DNA from: JAJFFW01 sp038531315
GTDB lineage: Bacteria > Pseudomonadota > Alphaproteobacteria > Caulobacterales > Parvularculaceae
Reading direction: 5' to 3'
Assembly (NCBI GenBank): GCA_038531315.1
Contig: JBCBBT010000004.1
Location: forward strand, 18,946 to 82,945
Length of the DNA stretch: 64,000 nt
The number at the start of each line of letters is the position of its first letter. Position 1 is the first letter of the stretch. This document shows positions 52,037-59,748 of the stretch, in pieces. A program made the translations under genes and the position numbers. The notes under the pieces are model-generated. The model did not search any database and was not told the origin of the DNA. It worked only from the letters and a program-made list of their open reading frames with translations.

Positions 52037-53011
52037 TCAAGCGCGCAGGAGTGCGGCGCCCCACGTCAAGCCGCCGCCCATCGCCTCCAGCATGACAAGA
52101 TCGTTCGGTTTGATCCGGCCGTCTTCGACGCCGACCGTATAGGCGAGGGGAATTGACGCAGCTGACGTGTTGCCGTGACCGGCGATTGTTGAAATGACCT
52201 GATCGGCGCGCAGGTTCAGCTTTTTTACAACGCCCTGAATGATGCGTTGATTGGCCTGATGCGGCACGAACCAGTCGATCTCATGCGGCGCGATGGCGAC
52301 TTCGTCGCAAACGGCTTCCATCGCTTGTGATATGCGGGTGACCGCTTCGCGAAAAACCTTGTTGCCTTGCATGCGCACATGGCCGGCGGTGCGCGTCGTC
52401 GAAACGCCGCCATCGACGTGAAGAAGATCGACGAGCCGCCCGTCGCTGCGCAAATAACTCGACAGAACGCCGCGCGGCGCTGCGTCGTTTTGCTGTTCGC
52501 TTGCTTCAACCACGAATGCGCCTGCGCCGTCTCCAAACAGAACGCATGTGGTCCTGTCGTCCCAGTCGAGAATGCGTGAGAAGGTTTCCGCGCCGATTAC
52601 AAGCGCGCGTTTGTGTTGACCAGCGATCAGGAATTTTTCCGCAGTCGAAAGCGCATAGACAAATCCGGTGCAAACGGCCTGGATATCGAACGCGGCGCCG
52701 TGATTGGCGCCGAGTTTCGCCTGTACGATTGCGGCGGTGGAAGGAAAGGTCAGATCAGGCGTTGTCGTTGCGACGATTATGAGATCGATCTCGTCCGGCG
52801 TGCGGCCCGCCGCGTCGAGCGCCCGCCGCGCCGCTTCGAGCGCAAGGTCAGACGTATACTGATCATCATCGGCGATATGGCGCTCACGAATGCCTGTGCG
52901 CTCGCTGATCCAGGCGTCGCTGGTGTCCACCTTGCGGGCAAGTTCATCATTCGTCACAACTCGATCAGGCAGATACCCCCCGCAACCGGTGACGACGGCC
53001 CTTACTGACAT
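52037..53011 (-). CDS. fabH: Beta-ketoacyl-ACP synthase III
   Basis: Starts fatty acid synthesis by condensing acetyl-CoA with malonyl-ACP. The 324-residue thiolase-fold enzyme has the catalytic triad in QAVCTGFVYAL (Cys near 113), WFVPHQANQRI (His near 250) and GHGNTSAASIPLA (Asn near 280). It follows plsX directly, as is usual, and precedes ihfA. Confidence 0.98.
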   Translation of the reverse strand: MSVRAVVTGCGGYLPDRVVTNDELARKVDTSDAWISERTGIRERHIADDDQYTSDLALEAARRALDAAGRTPDEIDLIIVATTTPDLTFPSTAAIVQAKLGANHGAAFDIQAVCTGFVYALSTAEKFLIAGQHKRALVIGAETFSRILDWDDRTTCVLFGDGAGAFVVEASEQQNDAAPRGVLSSYLRSDGRLVDLLHVDGGVSTTRTAGHVRMQGNKVFREAVTRISQAMEAVCDEVAIAPHEIDWFVPHQANQRIIQGVVKKLNLRADQVISTIAGHGNTSAASIPLAYTVGVEDGRIKPNDLVMLEAMGGGLTWGAALLRA

Positions 53012-53049
53012 AACATTCCTTTTCGCCGCGGCGCGTGCAGCGCTGCGAT

Positions 53050-54168
53050 CTATTCAGCCGCGTGCAGGGAATTTCCTGCGCGCGCAAAAACCCGGGCGAC
53101 CGTTGTGGAGACTTCGTCCTGAAACGGCTTGCGAGCCAGCGATGCGGCCATCGATATGGCGCTCATAACGCCTTTTGCGTCTGCGCCGCCATGGCTTTTA
53201 ACCACGGTTCCATTAAGACCAAGAAAGACGCCGCCATTTGCATTTGAGGGATCGATCCGGTCTTTCAGTTTTTTAAGGTCGCTCGCCATAAACAATGCCC
53301 CGACCTTAGCGAGCGTCGATCCGGTGAGCGCTTCCTTGACCCATTTGCCGACGAGACGCGCAGCGCCTTCGGCGGACTTCAACGCGATGTTGCCGGAAAA
53401 TCCGTCCGTCACGACGACATCGACGGTGCCTTTCGAAATATCGTCGCCCTCGACAAAACCGGAGAACGCCATTTCGGGATCGGCCTCTTTCAGGATGCGG
53501 GCGGCGGTGCGAATCAACTCGTGGCCTTTTAGCTCCTCTGCGCCGACATTCAGCAGACCGACGGTCGGTTTTTCAACGCCGGTCATGGCGCGGAAAAAGG
53601 CTTCGCCCATGATAGCAAACTGCACCAGCTGTTCGGCTTCCACTTCGACCGTGGCGCCGACATCGAGGACAACGGTGCGCCCGCGCGGCGTCGGCCACAA
53701 GGCGGAGATGGCCGGACGGTCGACGCCCTTGATCATCCCGAATTGTTTGTAAGCGACGGCCATGAGCGCGCCGGTGTTGCCGCAGGACATGACCGCGCTG
53801 GCGTCGCCGGATTTTACCGCATCGACAGCGGCCCACATCGATGTATCGCGCCCGCGCCGCAAAACGTGCGCGGGCTTGTCGGTCATCGCGACGACATTTT
53901 CCACATCGACGATCGTGGCCCCGGCGAGCGTGCTATGGGCGGCGACCAGCGGTTCAAGGATGGATTTTTTGCCGAACACCAGGAAGTCGACGTCGACCCC
54001 GTCTTGCGCCGCCATGGCCGCGCCGTCGATGACGGCTTCAGGGCCGGCGTCGCCGCCCATGGCGTCAATGGCGAGCACTGTCGCTTGCGGCCCGCTCGCC
54101 GGAGGCTTGGCGTCAGACGCGCTGGCGTCGCCGGGTGATTGTCCGCTTGTTGATTGATTATCCGACAA
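53050..54168 (-). CDS. plsX: Phosphate acyltransferase PlsX
   Basis: Makes acyl-phosphate from acyl-ACP for phospholipid synthesis. The protein shows LAIDAMGGDAGPEAVIDGAA near the N-terminus, SCGNTGALMAVAY, and VTDGFSGNIALKSAEG, all PlsX signatures. The open frame reaches 54237, but I favour a TTG start at 54168. AGGAG lies seven bases upstream of that TTG, whereas the region before 54237 has no good site and would add residues unlike the family. The N-terminus still has about 25 low-complexity residues. Length about 372. Confidence 0.95.
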   Translation of the reverse strand: MSDNQSTSGQSPGDASASDAKPPASGPQATVLAIDAMGGDAGPEAVIDGAAMAAQDGVDVDFLVFGKKSILEPLVAAHSTLAGATIVDVENVVAMTDKPAHVLRRGRDTSMWAAVDAVKSGDASAVMSCGNTGALMAVAYKQFGMIKGVDRPAISALWPTPRGRTVVLDVGATVEVEAEQLVQFAIMGEAFFRAMTGVEKPTVGLLNVGAEELKGHELIRTAARILKEADPEMAFSGFVEGDDISKGTVDVVVTDGFSGNIALKSAEGAARLVGKWVKEALTGSTLAKVGALFMASDLKKLKDRIDPSNANGGVFLGLNGTVVKSHGGADAKGVMSAISMAASLARKPFQDEVSTTVARVFARAGNSLHAAE

Positions 54169-54240
54169 TATTTGGCTCCTGTAAGGGGCGCAAAATACTC
54201 TAAGCTGCAGCGTTCGCAATGCCCATGTCGGGCCCAAGGG

Positions 54241-54780
54241 TCAGGATTTTTCCGTCTTTGCGCCGCCCGCGTCCGTAAGGGTCTTCAAGACATCAAAAGG
54301 TGAGGATTCGGCCATTTCGCCAAAATCCTCAACGAGGCTCGCGGCGTCCGCACGTTTTGGGTAGGGGGCCATCGCCAGCGACGCCTGTTGGATTAGCAAA
54401 TCGGCAATATCGATTGTGTCGCCGATTAGCAATTCCTCATCCTCGTCGCCAAGAACGTTATCGCCGTCCGTTTGATGATCGTCGAGTGTTCGGCGAAAGG
54501 CGACGTCAACGGGCTCGCTCAACGTTTCAATCATCGGCTCAAGGCTCAACACACATTGTCGATTGAGCCTTGCGCTGAACGCGCCGGCGACGCGCGCGCC
54601 GTCGGCGATTGGCGTGACCGTAACAGCGGCCGAAAACGCCTCGACGCCGTCAACGCCAAGCCGGGCGGCGATTGCGTCCCGATCGGACGCGCACGCCGAC
54701 AATTCGAGCGTGCGTCCATCCGCCGGCAGGCGCGTAACATCAATATTCGCGGAAAATTCACCGTCGGTCTTTTCGCTCAT
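54241..54780 (-). CDS. YceD/DUF177 family protein
   Basis: A 179-residue DUF177 protein, the family linked in position to rpmF or plsX and to 23S rRNA metabolism. Recognisable pieces are VAGAFSARLNRQCVLSLEPM, with the single family Cys, and VAFRRTL followed by an acidic stretch ending DIADLLIQQASLAMAPYPK. There is no rpmF between it and plsX here. Its ATG overlaps the CBP3-like stop (ATGA). Confidence 0.9.
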   Translation of the reverse strand: MSEKTDGEFSANIDVTRLPADGRTLELSACASDRDAIAARLGVDGVEAFSAAVTVTPIADGARVAGAFSARLNRQCVLSLEPMIETLSEPVDVAFRRTLDDHQTDGDNVLGDEDEELLIGDTIDIADLLIQQASLAMAPYPKRADAASLVEDFGEMAESSPFDVLKTLTDAGGAKTEKS

Positions 54781-55331
54781 TCGGCGGGCTCCTCGGCGGG
54801 CAAGCGCTGAACCGCGGCTGGGTCGGTGAAGGCGAAGCCGGAAGCGATAATATCGCTGAGCGACTGCGCAGAAATGGCGTCTTCACAGGCCATGACGTAT
54901 TGAGCGATATCGCCGGCGCTGACATGGGTCTCCGCCTCGAAAACGTTGCGTGTGATCGCGTCGGCGAGTTTTTCCTGATCCGCCCCCTCCAGCGCCTCTT
55001 CATAGACCCCGACGCGCCCGTAGAAGGCTTCTGCGAGGCCGCGAATTTTACGCCCGATCGCCATATCGCCGACGCCCATTTCGCGCATGGCGTCGTCCAT
55101 GCTTTTGAAGAAAACGTCAAAGACCGCCTGCGACAGGTTTTTGTCATCGCGCTTCAGGCGGCGAAGGGCGAGGTGCATATGAACCGTGAGGATCTCAAAC
55201 CGGCCTTCCACAGTATCCGGCGCGGCCCATTTTTCGAAAAAATACGGCAAACGGGCTTGCTCCGCGATTTGGGCGTAGAGCGTGTTTGCGCGATCTGCGG
55301 TAGGGTCTTTTTTGAAAAAAGAAAAAATCAT
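54777..55331 (-). CDS. Ubiquinol-cytochrome c chaperone (CBP3-like)
   Basis: A 184-residue protein of the CBP3/UQCC family, which assists assembly of the cytochrome bc1 complex. The signature regions are PYFFEKWAAPDTVEGRFEIL, VHMHLALRRLKRDDKN and VFDVFFKSMDDAMREMGVGD. Cytoplasmic, mostly helical. The first gene of the run CBP3-DUF177-plsX-fabH-ihfA-merR, and divergent from bamE. Confidence 0.94.
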   Translation of the reverse strand: MIFSFFKKDPTADRANTLYAQIAEQARLPYFFEKWAAPDTVEGRFEILTVHMHLALRRLKRDDKNLSQAVFDVFFKSMDDAMREMGVGDMAIGRKIRGLAEAFYGRVGVYEEALEGADQEKLADAITRNVFEAETHVSAGDIAQYVMACEDAISAQSLSDIIASGFAFTDPAAVQRLPAEEPAE

Positions 55332-55472
55332 CGATCGTTCCGGTTCGGCGGATTTGCCTGGTATGGCCGCAATTTGCGATTTGTTTGCTTGTGCGAAGCA
55401 GATTTAGTATCTGATGAACGGTTTTCAAAGGCGGGCGCGCCCGCCGTCTGGTCCGCGATAAGGTGGTCAATC

Positions 55473-55946
55473 ATGTATCGAGTTAGTGCGCTGTGCCTTC
55501 TGTCTGTTTTTGTTCTTGCGGCGACGCAGGGCTGTGTGTCCGTGCGCACGCAACATGGCTATGTGCTGGAGCGCGGCGAGACGGCGCTGACCGCCAAGAA
55601 AGGCGTCGATACCAAGGAAAGCGTTCTGGCGAAATACGGCGAGCCGTCGCTGATTGGCACCTTCGACCCCAATGCCTGGTACTATCTGAACAGCCGTGAT
55701 CAAGCGCGCGCGTTTTTCAAGCCGGAAGTTCAGGACCGCACGGTCATCGCTTTTCGCTTCGATCAGGAAGGCGTTGTGAGCGCTGTTGAGGAAATCCCGT
55801 TCGAGAATGGCAAGAATATTGGTCTCGTATCGCGCACAACGCCGACGCGGGGCAAGGAATTGTCATTCTGGGAGCAGTTACTCGGCACGGTCGGCCAGCT
55901 TCCCGGCGCGGCGGGTCCCCAAGGCCCCGGCGGCGGCCCTCAATAA
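55473..55946 (+). CDS. bamE: Outer membrane assembly lipoprotein BamE (OmlA/SmpA)
   Basis: A lipoprotein of the BAM complex that helps insert outer-membrane proteins. The lipobox TQGC gives the lipidated Cys at about residue 21. The SmpA/OmlA fold is evident: GVDTKESVLAKYGEPSLIG, then WYYLNSRDQARAFF and FRFDQEGVVSAVEE. The C-terminal ~40 residues are Pro/Gly-rich and beyond the core domain. The open frame begins far upstream at 54900, antisense to CBP3; the ATG at 55473 is the real start. Length 157. Confidence 0.94.
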   Translation: MYRVSALCLLSVFVLAATQGCVSVRTQHGYVLERGETALTAKKGVDTKESVLAKYGEPSLIGTFDPNAWYYLNSRDQARAFFKPEVQDRTVIAFRFDQEGVVSAVEEIPFENGKNIGLVSRTTPTRGKELSFWEQLLGTVGQLPGAAGPQGPGGGPQ

Positions 55947-55968
55947 CTATTACTGTCTAACAGCGCTG

Positions 55969-56565
55969 TTATGACGACGCATCCGATTGTTGCGGGTCGG
56001 CTTTACGCTCGTGCAGGATTTTCCGGTAGGCGTGGTTGAGCTTTTGCGTCGCCAACAGGGCGGCCCGCGCCTGCGCTTCATCCCCGCCGGAAGCGGCCAC
56101 GGCATCGGGATGCACGGCCTTCATTTTTGATTTGTAAATCGATTTGATGTCCTCAAGCGAGGCTTCGGGATGGACGCCCAGAAAGGCGTAAGCGTCAAAT
56201 CCGCGTCCGGCGTCAGCGCGCGCGTCGCCTCCGGCTGTGTTCTCGCCGGCGCTGTCTCGGCCGGCCGGATTGTCGCCTGCGCGCCGCGTGTGCGTGATGG
56301 TCTCGAAGCGCTCCGACGGGTCCGCGTCGTCTCCATGGACCGTGGTCGACCTGTCGCGTACTGACACGATTGTCGTTTTCGCGACAATCCTGATGGCGCC
56401 GCCATTTTCTCTGAACGGGATAAAAGCGCGCTGATCATTCAGGACGTCCGTCAACCGTTCGCCGTTCGCCACGAAAATCGCGCCCGAAAGCGGCGCCTCG
56501 CCGGCGATGACGAGATCGATCGGCAACTCCTTCTTGTGCCGTTCCAATGATGACCTGTCGAACAT
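55969..56565 (-). CDS. C-terminal J-domain protein
   Basis: A 198-residue protein with a J domain at the C-terminus (AYAFLGVHPEASLEDIKSIY, then KAVHPDAVAASGGDE, with the HPD motif intact). It therefore probably stimulates a DnaK-type partner. The N-terminal ~80 residues form a small beta-rich domain (LPIDLVIAGEAPLSGAIFV, RAFIPF) that I do not recognise, joined by an Ala/Gly/Asp-rich linker. The ATG at 56565 is chosen over an upstream one at 56601 because GGAGA lies well before it. Confidence 0.85.
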   Translation of the reverse strand: MFDRSSLERHKKELPIDLVIAGEAPLSGAIFVANGERLTDVLNDQRAFIPFRENGGAIRIVAKTTIVSVRDRSTTVHGDDADPSERFETITHTRRAGDNPAGRDSAGENTAGGDARADAGRGFDAYAFLGVHPEASLEDIKSIYKSKMKAVHPDAVAASGGDEAQARAALLATQKLNHAYRKILHERKADPQQSDASS

Positions 56566-56709
56566 GACGGCAAGTCTCCCTTCCTGCCCATTCCGATCCA
56601 AAAGCGCGCCAGCGATGGCGCGGCGATACAGGCTAAGCGGGCAGCAAGATCGGGGCCATCGCGCAAAAGGCGCACAGCGGCGCTCACCGGCCGGGAGTAA
56701 CGATTAATG

Positions 56710-56925
56710 TTAACGGGAAGGCGACGCGGGCGGCTCGGCGTTCATCCATTTCATGAGGTGTTTTAACGGAAACGCCCAGATGACGCCTGCAACGACGTAA
56801 TACGCTAATTTGAGAAGCCAGAAATCCGGCACCATGACGCCCAACGCCGCCGCGGCGGCGAGATAAATGAAAATCGCCGGTACAATAATGCACACGCCGA
56901 TCAGCTTTTTGATGCGCGGTTTCAC
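56710..56925 (-). CDS. DUF2842 small membrane protein
   Basis: A 71-residue protein with two hydrophobic helices, matching DUF2842 (KPRIKKLIG at the start, then YYVVAGVIWAFPLKHLMKWM). It begins with a GTG codon. Function unknown. It is divergent from the heme A synthase gene, a common alphaproteobacterial arrangement. Confidence 0.85.
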   Translation of the reverse strand: MKPRIKKLIGVCIIVPAIFIYLAAAAALGVMVPDFWLLKLAYYVVAGVIWAFPLKHLMKWMNAEPPASPSR

Positions 56926-57020
56926 CTTGGCGTCGCTCTCCGACGGTTGCGGGGTTAGAAGAGTTGTCGCGCGACCGCCCGCCGCGCGCCTTTTGGAGTG
57001 ACTTCAGGTATACGAGCGCC

Positions 57021-58130
57021 ATGGTTTCGGCAATTGTCACAGAGTCGCGCGCAATAAGCGCGCCGGTAGCGCCTTCACGCGACACGCGCGCAATGGCGCT
57101 GTGGCTATTTTCGATGTGTGCGCTCGTGGCGCTCATGGTCACCGTGGGCGGCGCCACGCGGCTCACCGACTCCGGCCTTTCGATTACAGAATGGAAGCCG
57201 GTCACGGGCGCAATACCGCCATTAAGCGCCGAGGCGTGGGGCGTTGAATTTGAAAAATACAAGCGCATTCCAGAATACGAACTTGTCAATCGCGGGATGA
57301 GTCTTGAGGAATTCAAAGTCATCTACTGGTGGGAGTGGGGCCATCGGTTTCTGGGCCGCCTGATCGGTCTTGCTTTCGTCATACCACTGATCTTTTTCGT
57401 CCTGCGCGGCGCGGTGGATCGGGCGCTCGGCGGACGATTATTTGCGCTTTTGCTGCTCGGCGGGGCGCAAGGCGCGCTTGGCTGGTACATGGTGCAAAGC
57501 GGTCTGACCGAGCGTGTCGATGTCAGTCAATACAGGCTGGCGGCCCATCTCGGATTGGCGATCTTTCTTTTCGCCGCCCTGTTGTGGACCGCGCTCGATT
57601 TGCGCGCGCGGGCGGCGCCGACCGTTGAAGCCGCGCCGGCAAAGGCATTCTCGCCGGGCGTTTTCTGGGGCGCTATTGCATTGTGTGTCGCCGTGTACGG
57701 ACAAATCATTCTCGGCGCCTTTGTGGCCGGCTTGAGAGCGGGGCGGACCTATACGACCTGGCCGCTCATGGACGGGCGGTTTTTCCCTGCGGCGTATTTC
57801 GAGACGGGCGGCGCGCTCGCCTTCTTTGAATCGGTCGCGGCTGTTCAGTTCAATCACCGGATCGGCGCCTATCTCCTCGCGTTTGCCGGACTTTGGTTTG
57901 TGGCGGCGGTGCAAAAGACCGCAATCGCAAAACCCGCCCGCTGGTTCGCCGCAGCGCTGGCGGCGCAAATTCTGATCGGCATTGCAACGCTGGTCAGCGC
58001 GACGCCGCTTTCCCTCGGCCTTATCCACCAGGCCGGCGCCCTTGCGGTTTTCACAACGATTTTGTTCACCGCCCATCAAGCCCTCATGGTCCAACGCTCG
58101 GCGTCAGCGCCCGCTGCCGTCTCGTCGTGA
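57021..58130 (+). CDS. ctaA: Heme A synthase (Cox15/CtaA)
   Basis: A membrane enzyme hydroxylating heme O to heme A for cytochrome aa3 oxidases. The 369-residue protein has eight helices and the family segments VGGATRLTDSGLSITEWKPV, EWGHRFLGRLIGLAF and VQFNHRIGAYLLA with heme-ligand histidines, plus GLIHQAGAL. A longer frame starts at 56964; the ATG at 57021 fits a Cox15 N-terminus. Implies an aa3-type oxidase elsewhere in the genome. Confidence 0.95.
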   Translation: MVSAIVTESRAISAPVAPSRDTRAMALWLFSMCALVALMVTVGGATRLTDSGLSITEWKPVTGAIPPLSAEAWGVEFEKYKRIPEYELVNRGMSLEEFKVIYWWEWGHRFLGRLIGLAFVIPLIFFVLRGAVDRALGGRLFALLLLGGAQGALGWYMVQSGLTERVDVSQYRLAAHLGLAIFLFAALLWTALDLRARAAPTVEAAPAKAFSPGVFWGAIALCVAVYGQIILGAFVAGLRAGRTYTTWPLMDGRFFPAAYFETGGALAFFESVAAVQFNHRIGAYLLAFAGLWFVAAVQKTAIAKPARWFAAALAAQILIGIATLVSATPLSLGLIHQAGALAVFTTILFTAHQALMVQRSASAPAAVSS

Positions 58131-58161
58131 TCCCTAAGCGCCGTTTGCGCTGGCGGTCATT

Positions 58162-59376
58162 TCATTGTTGAAGCGGTTCAAGATCCAGCGGGGGCAAGGC
58201 GTCTGTGAGGGCGTCGCTATTGGCGGTTTCGCCGCCCGATTGCGGCGCCAGATCGCGCGCTGCGGAAGTTTGCGACACCGGTTGTTGCAAGGCGTTGAGA
58301 ACGCCGCTCCACGGCGCCAGGCGCAGGACGTCGGTGCGCGATCCATCGCCCGTATCGCCCGTTGCAATCGCTAAGACGCCGTTGCGGTAGGCGCCGCCGA
58401 AATTGCCGGCGCCAAGGCCCATGGCGCTCGCGCTTGTCACCGCCTCAACGTCGTAAGAGGCGGCGATTGCAATGCGCCCAAGCGCGTGGCCGTCATCGCG
58501 ATCAACCACAGAGACAACGCCGGTGTCGCCGTCGAGGACAGCAATCTGGCCGCAACAATCGTCAGTTGATCCGCCTTCGACGAGACCATTAAAGATCACC
58601 GCCGCCGCAGCGGGCTGACGCGCGCCGGTCGAGGCAAACGGCGCCGGCGGCTGTGCGGTGTCATTCGTGTAGCGATAAATATCGCCGCTTGCGCCAACCG
58701 CGAAGACCGCGCCGTCGAGACTATCGACCGCACACGCCGCAAAGGCCTCGGGCCCGTCGCGGCGGCTGCTTTGCGATACGCTGACGCCGGCGTCGGCGAC
58801 GGCGAGGGCGTGCGAAACGATGGCGTCGCCGGATAAGACATGAAGCGACAGCGTATCGCTGTCTTCGGTGCGGCCAAGGCAAAAGCCGTCGACAACGCTT
58901 GGCGCGACCATGAGCGAGGGCCTGATCTGCAGCTGACGCGTATCGTCTGCGACCGAAAAGAAGCGGAACTGATTTTCGCTGACGTCAAAACCGGCGCCAA
59001 TGGCGCGCGCTGTTGCTCCGACGCCTTGATAATCAAGCGCCAAACCGGTCGTTTCAAATCCGTCGAGCGCTGACACCGCGACGCCGTCTTCAATATTGTA
59101 GGCGGTCAATTTGTTGTCTGCCGCCACAAGCAATAGCCCCTGGAACGGCAGGCGCGGGTGATTCCAGAATGCAACACCCGCAACCGGCCCTTCAAAGCCG
59201 CCAAGTTCGTCGCTGGCGATTACATCCGCGGCGTCAATATCGGGTGTCGCGACAGATGTCGGCGTAGCCGGTTCTTCGGTGGGCGGCGGCGTTTCCTCTT
59301 CGCTGCAAGCCGCAAGGGCGGCGGTTGCAAGCGCGCAGGAAAGTGTGCGCGTCCAATTCGTAAATGATATCGGCAT
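58162..59376 (-). CDS. Beta-propeller (phytase-like) lipoprotein
   Basis: A 404-residue lipoprotein with lipobox ALAAC (Cys near residue 24). After a Pro/Thr/Glu-rich linker come repeated strand motifs such as PVAGVAFWNHPRLPFQGLLL, LLVAADNKLTAYNIEDG and GQIAVLDGDTGVVSVVDRDDG. This suggests a beta-propeller resembling beta-propeller phytases, but the typical acidic Ca-site motifs are not all clear, so catalysis is uncertain. It is divergent from a large TonB receptor and may share its control region. Possible roles: surface substrate binding or hydrolysis. Confidence 0.72.
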   Translation of the reverse strand: MPISFTNWTRTLSCALATAALAACSEEETPPPTEEPATPTSVATPDIDAADVIASDELGGFEGPVAGVAFWNHPRLPFQGLLLVAADNKLTAYNIEDGVAVSALDGFETTGLALDYQGVGATARAIGAGFDVSENQFRFFSVADDTRQLQIRPSLMVAPSVVDGFCLGRTEDSDTLSLHVLSGDAIVSHALAVADAGVSVSQSSRRDGPEAFAACAVDSLDGAVFAVGASGDIYRYTNDTAQPPAPFASTGARQPAAAAVIFNGLVEGGSTDDCCGQIAVLDGDTGVVSVVDRDDGHALGRIAIAASYDVEAVTSASAMGLGAGNFGGAYRNGVLAIATGDTGDGSRTDVLRLAPWSGVLNALQQPVSQTSAARDLAPQSGGETANSDALTDALPPLDLEPLQQ

Positions 59377-59748
59377 CGGAAGAGCTCCGCATAAAACCGG
59401 GCAGAAAACCGGAACGACCAGACCAGCCTCTCGTTCTGTCGGTCCATGCCGGCAAATGCAAGCGGGCGGTCGCCGATATTCGGCGTCTCAATACCGCGCG
59501 GCCCTAACGCGAGCGCCGAGCGGCGTCTCCGCGGGCGGCGGGCGGAAAGGCGCTTCGACACGGCCGGTCGCGCTCTCCGGATAATCCTGACGGGCCACTC
59601 AACCGAGGCGGGGTGTTTTGAAATAGTCCAATAGGTCTAGACCACAAAAATAGACCAATTACGAAAAAAGGCATGCTATTCGGTTTGACAGTTTGTGCCA
59701 TATTGGTCAATGTAAACGCATAACACAACGTACTCACGGGAGGGGTAA
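59377..59748. promoter_or_regulatory. Divergent control region with repeated ATTGG-type sites
   Basis: This region separates the propeller lipoprotein and the TonB receptor. It holds TAGTCCAATA (59624-59633), GGTCTAGACC (59634-59643, a perfect palindrome), TAGACCAATT (59651-59660) and TATTGGTCAA (59701-59710). A TTGACA at 59685-59690 may be a -35 box. GGGAGGGG before 59749 is the receptor ribosome-binding site. Confidence 0.5.

Noticed and set aside
55959..55970. AACAGCGCTGTT palindrome between bamE and the J-domain gene
   Set aside because: A 12-bp palindrome at convergent gene ends with no loop or T run; too short to call a terminator or an operator.
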